A DNA stretch of 64,000 nucleotides. Source: Phellopilus nigrolimitatus (lineage: Eukaryota; Basidiomycota; Agaricomycetes; Hymenochaetales; Hymenochaetaceae). The notes under the pieces were generated by a model. The model had not been told where the DNA came from. It made no database searches and was given only the letters and a program-made list of their open reading frames with translations. Shown piece by piece: positions 31,045-41,169 of this stretch. The position numbers were made by a program, and so were the translations under genes. The stretch lies in contig JAJOHG010000025.1 in the NCBI GenBank assembly GCA_021029095.1, positions 62,001-126,000 of the forward strand, in the 5' to 3' direction. Within the stretch, counting starts at the first letter, position 1. Every line of letters begins with the position of its first letter.

Positions 31045-33143
31045 ATGCGCTTCATCCTCAGCTGTTTTACAGCTGCTCTTATAGCCGAACGTGCACTTGT
31101 ATCTGCAGAGAGTGTCATCGTCCCAGGTGCTACATGGACGGATACAAGCGGAAATGTCATTCAAGCCCATGGGGCCGGCATTCTTAAGGTCCCCAGTCCA
31201 ATTGCTACAGAGCGCTGTGTCTGAAGCTGAATTATATATGCGACAGGTTGGGTCGACGTTCTACTGGTTTGGGGAGGACAAGGCTGCAAACAGCGCTTTA
31301 TTCTCGGCTGTGTCTTGCTATACTGTATGTGGTTATGATGCTTCTGGAATATCTACTCTTATGATTTATATACTAGTCCTCAGACCTTGTCAATTGGTCT
31401 CGGCAATCTAACGCGCTCACTCCAATAACAGGCACTATGATATCTACTTCTGACATCGTCGAACGACCAAAAGGTGACATGAATCTAATTGAAAATTGAT
31501 GGCCTTCTAACGCTTATTCTCCAGTCCTATTCAACGAAAAGGTTCTGAAGAATGCTCTTACATGGTCTGTTGCATCCCTAACAACAATAGACAGAATCAG
31601 GAATATGTCATGTGGTTTCACTCCGATACATCCGAGTGAGTGCACCTATCGATCCCGGTTGTGCGGAATATCCTTTATACTACATAACCTAGCTATGGTG
31701 CCGCCATGGTTGGATTAGCCACAGCTGAGACGCCGTGCGGTCCATATACATACAAAGGAAGCTGGCAGCCTTTGGGAGCAGACTCACGCGACATGGGTTT
31801 ATTCCAAGACAGTAAGTGTATATACTGGCGATCTCGTTATCTCCGAATCCTGTGACTGATAAATTTATGAAGCTGACCGTAAGGATTAAATCGCAACACC
31901 CTGTACATACTCCCTCTCACCCGGCTTATTCGTCGCAGTATCTGCATACCTTCTATACGCGTCTGACAACAATCAGGACTTCAAGATTGCATCCTTGGAT
32001 TCGGACTACTACAATGTCACGGCTGTAGTCTCGCAGCTCAACGGTTAGCATTCGGTAACTAACAGAAACCTTCAAATCTTCTTACCCAAAATTTCAAGGT
32101 GCTACCCTAGAGGCGCCTGGAATAGTAAAACGTGACAGCGTTCGTTCTTCATGCCTAGTGAAGCTCCGAACAATATATATATGACATATCTTCTCAGACA
32201 TACTATCTCTTCGCGTCGCACACTAGTGGGTGGGATCCTAACCCCAACAAATTCTTCTCATCCTCGGTAGGTTCCTCTACGCATGTCAGCGATTATGATT
32301 ACCTGCTGACTTGCGTAAGCGTAGTCTCTTTCCGGTAATTGGTCTAGCCAGGAAGACATAGCGCCTGAAAATACCTAGGACGTATTTTTCCCAGAACGCA
32401 TACGACCTTCCGCTCGGGTCAAATGCAAGTGTAATTTATATGGGTGATCGATGGAGACCGTCTTTGCTTGGTAGCAGTCGGTACATCTGGTACCCGCTAG
32501 ACTGGTCTTCTGGATCCCCTCAGATTGTTCCAGCCGATGTCTGGAGCGTCGATGTCAGCGCAGGAACGTACTCTGTTGCTTCTGGTGCAAGCTATGAAGC
32601 TGAATCTGGAACTCTCTCCGGAAATGCGACGGTTATGTCTGGCTCGTCTTTCTCTGGGGGAGAAGCGGTTGGATATCTCGGTGTGCTACTTTTTTCCTCG
32701 TCCGACGGCAACTTTTTTTGTTAATATTAGTGTGTTGAAGGAAATGGTGGCTCTGTGACCATTAATGATGTTCAAGGCAATGGGCAAGGACAATGGGTTG
32801 CTTTGTACTATGCAAACGCTGATTCGACTTGGAGAAACACCACGGTCAGGTATATCAATTTGTTCCGACCACGCACTTTTCTGAGCTTACATTGAATGTT
32901 TTATTTCGAAAAGTGTCAATGGTGGAGCTACCGTCCTCGTAGATCAGCCAAATACCGGCGGAGAGGACGTCCTATTGTCTGTCCCCGTCAAGCTGAATCT
33001 GACAAACGGGGCGAACTCGGTGACTTTCTCTAGTAACCAAAGTAGTACGTCCTCGATGTACTCGTGGTGACAACTGATTTTGAAAGGTGGTTTTAGGCTA
33101 TGCCGGTGATCTTGACAAGTTCATTGTTTACCAGCAAGGATAG
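31045..33143 (+). CDS. secreted GH43 exo-beta-1,3-galactanase with CBM35, one frame lesion
   Basis: Fourteen exons were traced: 31045-31188, 31247-31324, 31377-31473, 31525-31541, 31595-31635, 31693-31811, 31873-31878, 31939-32043, 32099-32139, 32198-32266, 32325-32682, 32731-32849, 32914-33044 and 33097-33143 (about 456 aa). A signal peptide covers residues 1-22. The GH43 five-blade catalytic domain follows, with GATWTDTSGNVIQAHGAG, VERPKV, YVMWFHSDTSDYGAAMVG, YLLYASDNN, YYLFASHTSGWDPNPN and VIYMGDRW. From about residue 325, YEAESGTLSG to GDLDKFIVYQ is a CBM35. The architecture matches fungal exo-beta-1,3-galactanases that cut the arabinogalactan backbone. In exon 11 an extra base at 32376 creates an in-frame TAG after APENT; omitting it restores the frame through to 32682. 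The 6 nt exon is optional, since skipping it also keeps phase. The gene sits 1.1 kb upstream of a GH30 enzyme on the same strand. Confidence 0.8.
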
Positions 33144-34233
33144 TTTCAAGAGAGGTAAAAGTGTCATTGATATAGCCGAAGATAACTTCGATGAGGGGTT
33201 CGGTAGGGAACAAAACCGGATTTCTAGTATAATTTATGAGAAAGTATGAAAACGTTGGTGTTATGTGATGTTGCCGGAATGTGGATGCATTTGTGGTTCG
33301 GCGTCTTTTTGAACTGTTTCAAGGGTTTCGGGTAAGTACACTCCGGGAAGCCGACGCGTGTCCCTGTACGCTCAAACCGCTTCAACACTTCCACAACTTT
33401 CTCATCTCACCACCATTTGCTGTCTTTCATGAGGCGTCGACGTAGATAGACCTTTTTCTTCGCGCCCCTTTTTTGCTTATTTGGCTTGAATAAACGCTAG
33501 AAATGGGCCAGTTTGGTTCGTTGAGAAGTCAATCGATCTTACACAATCATCAGAGCATAGTAACTTCTGAATGAAGTATTATTCTGAATGAAGTATTATG
33601 CAACAGTTCTTTCCATTTTTTAATGAAGGAAACTCAAGAAAATAAATATCTTGCGGGTCAGAGGGTCAACCCTGGGTCGGTCAGCAGCGGGTCGGAGCAG
33701 GTCAGGCCGCTGGTCAGCAAAAGTTAGAAAAGCTGACCCAGATCGGGGTCAAGTCAGACAAAATGTGCCCCAACCTGACCTGGCTTTGTAGAACACTACT
33801 CGAGCTTATTTGAACAGCTGGTTGGTCGTTTGATTGCGAGATCATTGATGTAGGTGATAGGGGGTAGCGCCACGCGCTGCGCTCTTCCTTCTACACAAAT
33901 AGGCCTGATTTACGTTTGTTCGCAGATGATCTGCTGGTCCATAGTTCTATCTCAAGGGCCCAAAAGAGTAGAAGAAGACTTATAACATTCTACCACATGC
34001 CAGTGCACATGGCCTGGATTGCTACGTCAGCTTTTCTGCTGGATAATGCGGTCGGACCGTATCGGCATCATTCATTTGAAATACTTGCTTCCGCCACCCA
34101 CTTTGTCTGGCAGAAGGCATCGGAATTCTCGCAATTACTTCGTTTATCAGAAGGGTGCCTCTAAGTGCTGGCATGATTGACATGCTATGGCTATAAAGCT
34201 CGAAATGAGCCCTTGTGCTAGTTGTTGATCGAC
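33144..34233. other. intergenic region with GGTC-rich repeat
   Basis: Between the two glycosidase genes. At about 33652-33780 a block of GGGTC / GGTCAG words resembles the interior of the MITE family at 16-20.8 kb but has no intact ends. No gene is visible. Confidence 0.45.
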
Positions 34234-36122
34234 ATGGTCCGTGGCTTTCGTCTCCTCGTTGCTCTAGTCCTCCACTTCTCTCTATTAGTCCTTGGTGTGA
34301 TCTATCGATTATGTCTGGAATCTTGTTGCTTAACATTTGTCTACAGGCCAAGTCAATGTCTCCACCACACCGTCGCAAGTTATGCACGGTATCGGGGCGA
34401 GCGGAGCATGGTGGCCATATGATCTCTTCGACTTCCCCGAAAGCGTTCGCGAGCAAGCCGCGGCGCTGCTGTTTGGTTCGACTTCTGACCTGGATGTGAC
34501 TGGCATGGGCCTGACATCCTACCGCTATAACGTCGGCGGCGGAGGTGTCTTTGTTGGTAATCCTACGTGCGTATTATCATGCTCACCAGCGACGAGTCAG
34601 GGCCAACTCTTTTCCCCCTTTCTTTCTATTCTGGGACCCGGGATAGCCGCGCTCCCGAAACGTTCTACGTATCTCCGGGAGTATACAACTGGTCAGCTGA
34701 CGCTCAAGGCGTTTACTTCCTCAAAAAGGCTGCGGAATACAACGTTTCCGTGCTCACTGCATTTGTGAACTCTGCACCACCTGATTTCACGAGCAACAAC
34801 AGAAGTTGTGGAGGCACGATCGTCGACGCCGAGATTCCCGCCTATGCTAAATATTTAGCGGATGTTATCGGCCACTGGAAGGAGGAAGGCATCGTGTTTA
34901 CTCATGTATCGCCGATGAACGAGCCAGACAGCGTATGATACAGATATCCTCGAATTCTTCGTCTGATTCAATACTGAACACATATTTCACTTTAGGCATT
35001 CAATGACGGCAATGTCACTTTGTGCGGCCAGGAGGGTATGATCGTCACGCCTGAACAGCGCGCGGCAGTCGTCAATACCCTCCGCACCGCACTCGACGAC
35101 GCGGGTCTCACGTCTGTCGACATAATGGCAGACGAGTCAAGCTCTACAGGCAATTTCATTAGTGAGGCTCCGACATGGATGCCATATGCTGCTTCGAGTC
35201 TGGCAATGGCGAGTCATCACCAGTACGGCTTTGGGGATGATGCCGCCGTCGCGCAAATGGGGGAAGTAGCGAGAAACTTGACAGGAAAGGATACCTGGTT
35301 CACCGAGATATGCTGTTTCGGAACGGCAAATCCGAATGCGTCTGTTGTAGACGCTGGCGCTGCTTTAACATATGAACAAATCTATGAGTAAGTTGATGAT
35401 CAAGCATGCTGATTTTGTGGCTTCAGAACTTATCCTTTTTAAAAACCAAATTCAGACCAACAATCTTAGGCGGCCTTCAGTTGGGTCAACTGATTTATCA
35501 GAGCTTTACGCAGGCGTAAGTAAATATATGAAGATTTTCAAAGAACAATTGCATTTTAACATTAATTCCTTTAGACTTGACGCTCATTTTGACTTCTGGA
35601 CCGCATTTTCGAGTGGAATCGGCTGCTCCCCACAAGGAAACACGGATTGTGTGACCACCGCCAATCCGAACGGGTGGAACGACGGGCTTGTGTGTTAACT
35701 TGCTACTATATTCTCGCAGCCGCATTAATTTGGAGCACCTATAGGCTTATTACGACCCCGACTACGCCACGAACGGGAACTTTGACCTGTACACAACAAA
35801 GCGCTTCTATGTTCTGAAGCATTTTGCAAACTTCGTTTGGATGGGCTCGACCCGCTTCGACGTCAGCGGCCTGCCGTCCGATGTAGTCGGGCTAGCGTTC
35901 AAAGTGGACCAAGCGCAGTCCACAGGCCTTGGGGACGCACATGCATCTCTTATACTAATGAACTTGGGGAGCACGATAGTGAACGTTGATCTCGGGCAGG
36001 TCGGGCTTGGAACGTGCATTGGCGGGTATGTCACTTCAGATACTCTGGACTGGCAATTTGGCTCGGTGGGGTCTACTGCGTTGCTCCCTGGGTTGACCAT
36101 CACGACTTTTCTATATGCCTAA
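34234..36122 (+). CDS. secreted GH30 endo-beta-1,6-galactanase-like glycosidase
   Basis: Seven exons (34234-34294, 34347-34566, 34647-34932, 34996-35387, 35456-35515, 35575-35689, 35745-36122), all in phase, give 503 aa. Residues 1-21 form a signal peptide. The (beta/alpha)8 domain shows HGIGASGAWWPYDLFDFPE, GMGLTSYRYNVGGGGV, RAPETFYVSPGVYNWS and FVNSAPPDFTSNNRSCGG. The acid/base Glu is in SPMNEPDS and the nucleophile Glu in WFTEICCFG. The C-terminal beta-domain ends TLLPG-type LTITTFLYA. The motif set is that of fungal GH30 endo-beta-1,6-galactanases, which cut side chains of type II arabinogalactan. It acts outside the cell. It is the downstream neighbour of the GH43/CBM35 gene and appears intact. 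Confidence 0.88.
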
Positions 36123-36318
36123 AACCGATCTCAAGTAAGATGTGTATTCATTTCAGTCCACGCTTATGATGCGAAGCAATGGAAAGAGTAAACATGCAAG
36201 AAACCAGAAAATGGGATTACGATCGAGAATAAGTGGCATAGCGACTGACTATATCGGGGGAAACTTCAGCATCGCCGCTTTCGTGAGATAATCGTAGTAC
36301 ATACCACCAGATCGCAAG

Positions 36319-37272
36319 TCAAACAGTCGTAGGCAGAGAACGAAGTACGTCAGAAAAGGACTGCATGACGTGGGCGAGGTCCATGAGTGGAGCAGAACAC
36401 GTAGAGTGATCACAGGAGAGTTTCAGAAAGTCATGTGCCGTAGGCGAGTTCTCCCAAAACTCCTTCACCAGGAGTTGCGTCCCACTAGGCGTCCGTTCAA
36501 GGTAGTTTTCAACGCCTTCCCTCAGCACATTGAAAGCCTGCTCGGCTGTATCAATGTCTACATTGCCGCATCCACAGCGAGAGCAACCGTACGTGTTCCA
36601 CGAGCTCTCTTTTCTGAAATCCGTCGTGACATTTCCTATTGTTTCGAGGCATGCAAGTAAGGAGCGCTTCCGCTTCCACCGCAAAGAGAGAAGGGCACAA
36701 AGGTCACGTGCGCTCAGTCCTTCGAGATCCGCCATATAGGCAGGATTGGAGATGTTGAACTTAAGTGTCCTTTTTGTTGCGAGTGCGATGACCTCATCCC
36801 ACTTGTAGCGACAGGCAAGACCATAAAGCTTCAAAGGCCTTCCCAAAAAGTAGTCCGAACACGCAACTTTGATCCGTAAAACATCCAGAACGCGAGGCAT
36901 ATCGTACTTGTCCGCAGCGTCGGCAACACTCCAAACGAAGGGAAATTTTGTCGGGATAGGAAGAGTCTCTGCTGGATATATAGTATTCAAAAGGAATGCT
37001 ATAACAGAGCTCTCCTCGGAGAGCCCTATCGGGTCGTCAGAACCTTCTGATAATTCGCGAGGGATTTCGAGCATCTGTCGGAAGACACTGGACGCTATTT
37101 TCAAGAGAAAGGCGTGGACGCGAAAATGTATGCCATCTACGGATGCCAGAACTATATCTCCGTCTCCATAAGAGAATTTGTCGTGGAATCTCAAGCTCAC
37201 AGTGTCCTTTTCCAGGGGACTGGGGCTGCGAGAAGCGCTGGAGCCGGTGTCAGAATGAACAGATTCAGTCAT
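36319..37272 (-). CDS. BTB/POZ domain protein
   Basis: Intronless, 317 aa, ATG at 37272. A Ser-rich leader is followed by the BTB domain at about 28-122 (YGDGDIVLASVDGIHFRVHAFLLK, SSVFRQMLEIPRELSE, LLNTIYPAETLP). Then come VADAADKYDMPRVLDVL and LYGLACRYKWDEVIALA. The C-terminal Cys module reads YGCSRCGCGNVDI, then LSCDHSTCSAPL. It is closest in layout to the gene at 27655-28614. It is convergent with the GH30 gene. It probably acts as an adaptor; no partner can be named. Confidence 0.86.
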   Translation of the reverse strand: MTESVHSDTGSSASRSPSPLEKDTVSLRFHDKFSYGDGDIVLASVDGIHFRVHAFLLKIASSVFRQMLEIPRELSEGSDDPIGLSEESSVIAFLLNTIYPAETLPIPTKFPFVWSVADAADKYDMPRVLDVLRIKVACSDYFLGRPLKLYGLACRYKWDEVIALATKRTLKFNISNPAYMADLEGLSARDLCALLSLRWKRKRSLLACLETIGNVTTDFRKESSWNTYGCSRCGCGNVDIDTAEQAFNVLREGVENYLERTPSGTQLLVKEFWENSPTAHDFLKLSCDHSTCSAPLMDLAHVMQSFSDVLRSLPTTV

Positions 37273-37755
37273 TTTTCACAGTAAACTGCCCGTCCTTGAA
37301 TGTTATAGACAGACGAAATTATCGAGCTTCTGTTCGCAGAAATGAAAACTGAAGACAGCATAATTTAGATCGGAAGTCGCAATTGCAGAATTTCCAGCCC
37401 GCTGGCAGACCGTCGTATCTGCCAGCGTCTTGGATGTTGTCGTGACTCACCAGCTGCCAAGCATGAAGGCATCAAATGCTTTGGGACGGAAAATTCGAGG
37501 TAGCCAGACGCTGAATAAAGTCAAATTTTAGCTTGAAGTATGTCGGAGTGATTGTAACCGACCTGGTGGATGGCTGTAGCACTCGGCTGAGGAAGAACGA
37601 AAAAAATGCTGTCTAGTCGATGCCTTCTGACGTAATCGTGCTTTATATTCCCACGAACTCAAAGTTGGCCATGGCGAATCATTGTCTGGCTTGCCCGGAC
37701 TCTTTCAGCTGTACGACTCCAGCAATACGAAAAGCCATCTAGCGTATCATCAGCC

Positions 37756-38674
37756 ATGACTGGATTGAACTTCCATAAATCGTACATATTTTCGGACGCC
37801 GACCTGGTTCTGTCTTCAAAGAACGGCACCAAATTCCGCGTGCACTCTCTTATCTTGAAGCTCGCATCTGGTTTTTTTCGCGGCATGTTGGAGATGCAGC
37901 GCGATCCGAACGAGAAACACGACGAACCGATTCAGATGGACGAAGGGGAGGATCTTGTCAAAGCCCTGCTCGATGCAATTTATCCAGACCGAGCCCTCGC
38001 GCCATCGGACATTACGTCCTTTGAATTCATGCACGACCTCGCCGTTATCTTCATCGAAAAGTACGACGTTCCTGCTGGTGTTGCAGCACTACGTTCTCTA
38101 TATCACGACTTCGCGTTGCCCCTCGATCCCTCCTATCAAGATGTTCGGCCTGGCCGCGAAGTTTGGCTGGGTTCAGGAAACTGCTTTAGCTTCATCAGCC
38201 ACGCTTGCTCTGGACATGCATACGCCCGATTCGCAAGCGCAGCTTGAGACACTCAATGGGCGTAGAATACTGCAACTCCTCAGCCTTCATAGAGACCGCA
38301 GACTTATCTTTTTACGTGACCTAAAATCAGAGAGCGAACAAATAAGATGGAGGGACAGCGTTACGCATTACTACAATTGTAGCTGGCAGAGTGTTTTCGG
38401 CAGCTTGGAGTGGATAGTATTCCTGCATGCTGTCTCCGAAGAGTTAGAAAAATGTTCCTTGGGGACGGGCCTCAAAGATGCTGCCTTTTGGGCTCGACCT
38501 GACATTTCCAGGCTATGGGAAGTACCGTGCAATCCAGCTTGCAACGCCCCTGTCTTCAAGAAAGATGACTTTATCAAGGCTGTATGCGAAGCTCTAGACA
38601 ACCTTCCAAAGACGATTAAGACTCTTCCGCGGTACGTATGTTTCGAAAAACGCTGCTCACATCCAATTATCTGA
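37756..38674 (+). pseudogene. frameshifted BTB/POZ gene, paralogue of 53407-54312
   Basis: The ATG at 37756 opens MTGLNFHKSY and the BTB domain (DADLVLSSKNGTKFRVHS, FFRGMLEMQRDPNEKHDEP) as far as SLYHD. There one extra T (near 38110, GACTTCGCG against GACTCGCG in the intact paralogue) shifts the frame. The remainder, IKMFGLAAKFGWVQE through WEVPCNPACNAPVFKK, is open in another frame to about 38674. The intact copy on the minus strand at 53407-54312 aligns along the whole length, so this is a clean one-base lesion, or an assembly error, rather than a fragment. Confidence 0.8.
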
Positions 38675-38940
38675 TCTATTATTGAAGCAGTGACACATCC
38701 AAGAGGTGATATCTCTTCGTGTGTACGGCAAGATATATTTTCATATTCGGCCTTTTATCTTCCGCCAATTCTCAGTCACGACACACCTGTCCATACCCAT
38801 TGTTTCCTTTGCGTCTAGTCCATGATTACCGCCTGACTTTCTACAATTTCTCGCCCAATCGCGATCAGCCCTCATAGTACATAGACATTATTTCGCCTTC
38901 CGGTTCTACTCATGAGCATGGTATCTAAAGAACACATTCT

Positions 38941-39180
38941 CTAGACACCGCACCGACGACGTGGCCCAACGTTGTTCCATATTGGTGACTCCCAATTCCC
39001 TCCCTCGTCTAAATCTTCCAAGTTCTTTTTGTAAGTGTCTGGCGTCGTAATTGCCTGGACTTTGAGATAAGTATCCACGCATGCCTGGGGTCGAGTAACA
39101 TTGAACTGGAAAGGAGCCGCCTTACAGAATGATGTAAAGCTCAGTATCCTGTCGCCTAAGTTACGAATGCATGGTGACAT
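38941..39180 (-). CDS. small hypothetical protein or terminal exon, 79 aa
   Basis: Open frame from ATG 39180 with CKAAPFQFNVTRPQACVDTYLKVQA and ending GPRRRCGV. No signal peptide and no known domain. A weakly similar stretch, LECGLDVYLKTQHNVF, lies at about 39960-40040 on the same strand. Both may be exons of small paralogous genes, but no full structure could be assembled. Confidence 0.25.
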   Translation of the reverse strand: MSPCIRNLGDRILSFTSFCKAAPFQFNVTRPQACVDTYLKVQAITTPDTYKKNLEDLDEGGNWESPIWNNVGPRRRCGV

Positions 39181-40217
39181 TCGTCTTCAAACGAGTCTTA
39201 ATTCAGAGATTGAGAGAATGAGAACAGGGTCTGTAGCTTGCTCACATCTGTCAAAATGCGTGAAAGAAGGGTAACAAAATCTGGCTACTAATAATAATAA
39301 TATTAATAATAATACTTTGGTTGTGGGCCATTGCTGCGCATGGCATGTTACGATTCCTTTTTTCTTCTTCTTTTCCCTATTGTGAAGACAACCAATACTT
39401 TTTGCAGTCCCGAGTATGCTTTATCTGCTCTCTGCACAATGCATGATGCACTGTAAAGCCAGCTTGTTAATCTCAGAAATTCCCATTCCAAATGAAAGTA
39501 CATGGCTAGTATACAGGCATCAAATGACGAAAGAGAAACTGTTTCTTTGCACGGTTGGGATCAATAACGAAGTACATATTAATATGGCGAGCCCTACAGC
39601 CACTCACAGAAACGGCATCTGTAGTGCAAGATGGAAGTATATTTGATATTGCGTCTGCTCAGCAAGTAGTGCGTCCAACCAGAACCGCTAGATAGCAGAT
39701 CCTTTGCAAATTCATCTGCAGCTTTGGCTCGATAGACGACGGGAACGTCGCGGTGCACACTCCATACACCGTATCGCAACCGTATCGCAACTCCACGACG
39801 TTGACAGACGCATCGCTGCGTCAGTCCATCGAGCTCCGCGCGCTGGTCTTCTACGACTAGATTCCAGATATGCGCAATTCCAGATATGCGCAATAAAGCA
39901 GCTTCTTTCCGTGGTGATGTAGTCTTTAGCTGTTCCGTGCGCACTTGCGCTGTAAAATCATATTTTGGAAATCATAGTTTGGCCCAGTAAATACATTATG
40001 TTGTGTTTTGAGGTAAACGTCTAGGCCGCACTCGAGGTTCTGGTCCTGCAAGAAAAGTGACGATATGGTCCATATATGTGTCTTACCGATGTTTCGCAAC
40101 AGCGAACAGTGTACATTCAGCTCGTCAACATGTCTTCCATTCCACGCGCAAGCATGCGCTTTATATATAAGTACCGTGTAGGCGTTAATAAAACTCCGTG
40201 TATGCAACAAAGGCATT
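39181..40217. other. no complete gene
   Basis: AT-rich (AATAATAAT runs at 39288-39315). It contains the exon-like stretch near 39960-40040 described with the small frame at 38941. Other frames have no motifs. Confidence 0.4.
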
Positions 40218-41075
40218 TTATTTTGCATGATTGAGATCAAGTGATGGGGATACCAGCAGCTCGTCGTACCCCAGAGCCAGGTTCACATTCTGCGAGTGAC
40301 AGGAAGGCAGTGGTGCGATCAGTACTGCAGCGCATGTGGGTACAGGGGAAAGACATACTTGAAGGAACTGTGTCGCTGCTCCCTTCAGCAGGTTATCCAG
40401 TCCACCCTGAAGAAAGAAACATAAGCCCCACTCTAGGCAGCATGAATAAAAGAAACCCGTGACTACGCACCACAACGACGACCCTGCCGCCCTCGCTATG
40501 CACCTGGTACCCGCCGACCGTCCAGCCGTGCTTGTTCTCGACATCCGCGAGACCCAGCACCGCCGCGCCCACAGTGATCAGGTGCTCGCCCGTGTACATC
40601 TCATTGTAGAACGCCCTTACCTCGCGCGCAGCAACCTTCCTCCTTCCTGCTAAGCGGCACAGAGAGCACACTGAGGATCCCGCTGAACCACGGCACGACG
40701 GACGGCACAGACGCTACCTTCATCTCGCCCGCGAGCGCGGCGGGGAGGAGCGCCACGAGGTGCCGCTTGGCCTCGCGCTCGTGGATGTGGATCGTCAGCG
40801 CGTACGGACGCACACCGCCGTGCAGTGACACTGGCGAGACACTCGGCTCGGTCGTGGGGCGCCCGGACGAATCTTGCTCATCCGCGACGGTGTCCGCACC
40901 GCTGTAGCCCGAGAGCTCGAAGACGGTCAGCCAGACACCCGGCGGCACGAGCCCGGCCTTGACAAGCGGCCCGAGGAGGAGCTGCGCGGACATCACGTAG
41001 CAGCCCGAGTTCGCGATACGTGATGTACGCCGCACGGCGGAGCGGCCATACAGCTCTGGATGTCGTGTTCAGATT
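40218..41075 (-). pseudogene. decayed N-acetyl-gamma-glutamyl-phosphate reductase (arginine biosynthesis)
   Basis: The minus strand reads in order PELYGRSAVRRTSRIANSGCYV, VFELSGYSGADT, IHIHEREAKRHL, VPSVVPWFSGI, EVRAFYNEMYTGEHL, NKHGWTVGGYQVHSEG, GGLDNLLKGAATQFLQ and LALGYDEL. These are the C-terminal landmarks of ArgC / fungal Arg6 (NPGCY, SGYSGAG, HIHERE, LDNLLKGAA), including the catalytic Cys. The N-terminal NADP-binding part is absent. An insertion of about 7 bases near 40645 (duplicated GGAAG) breaks the frame between SVPLSRK and VAAREVR. Key motifs have drifted (NPGCY to NSGCY, GAGT to GADT). This is a 5'-truncated dead copy. Confidence 0.75.
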
Positions 41076-41169
41076 TTTGCCAGGCGACGAGCAGCGCAGG
41101 CATAGGAAGAAGTATATTCAAAAAGAGAAAAGAGGTTTATTAGTTATAAGTACGCCAAGGAGCCATTTT

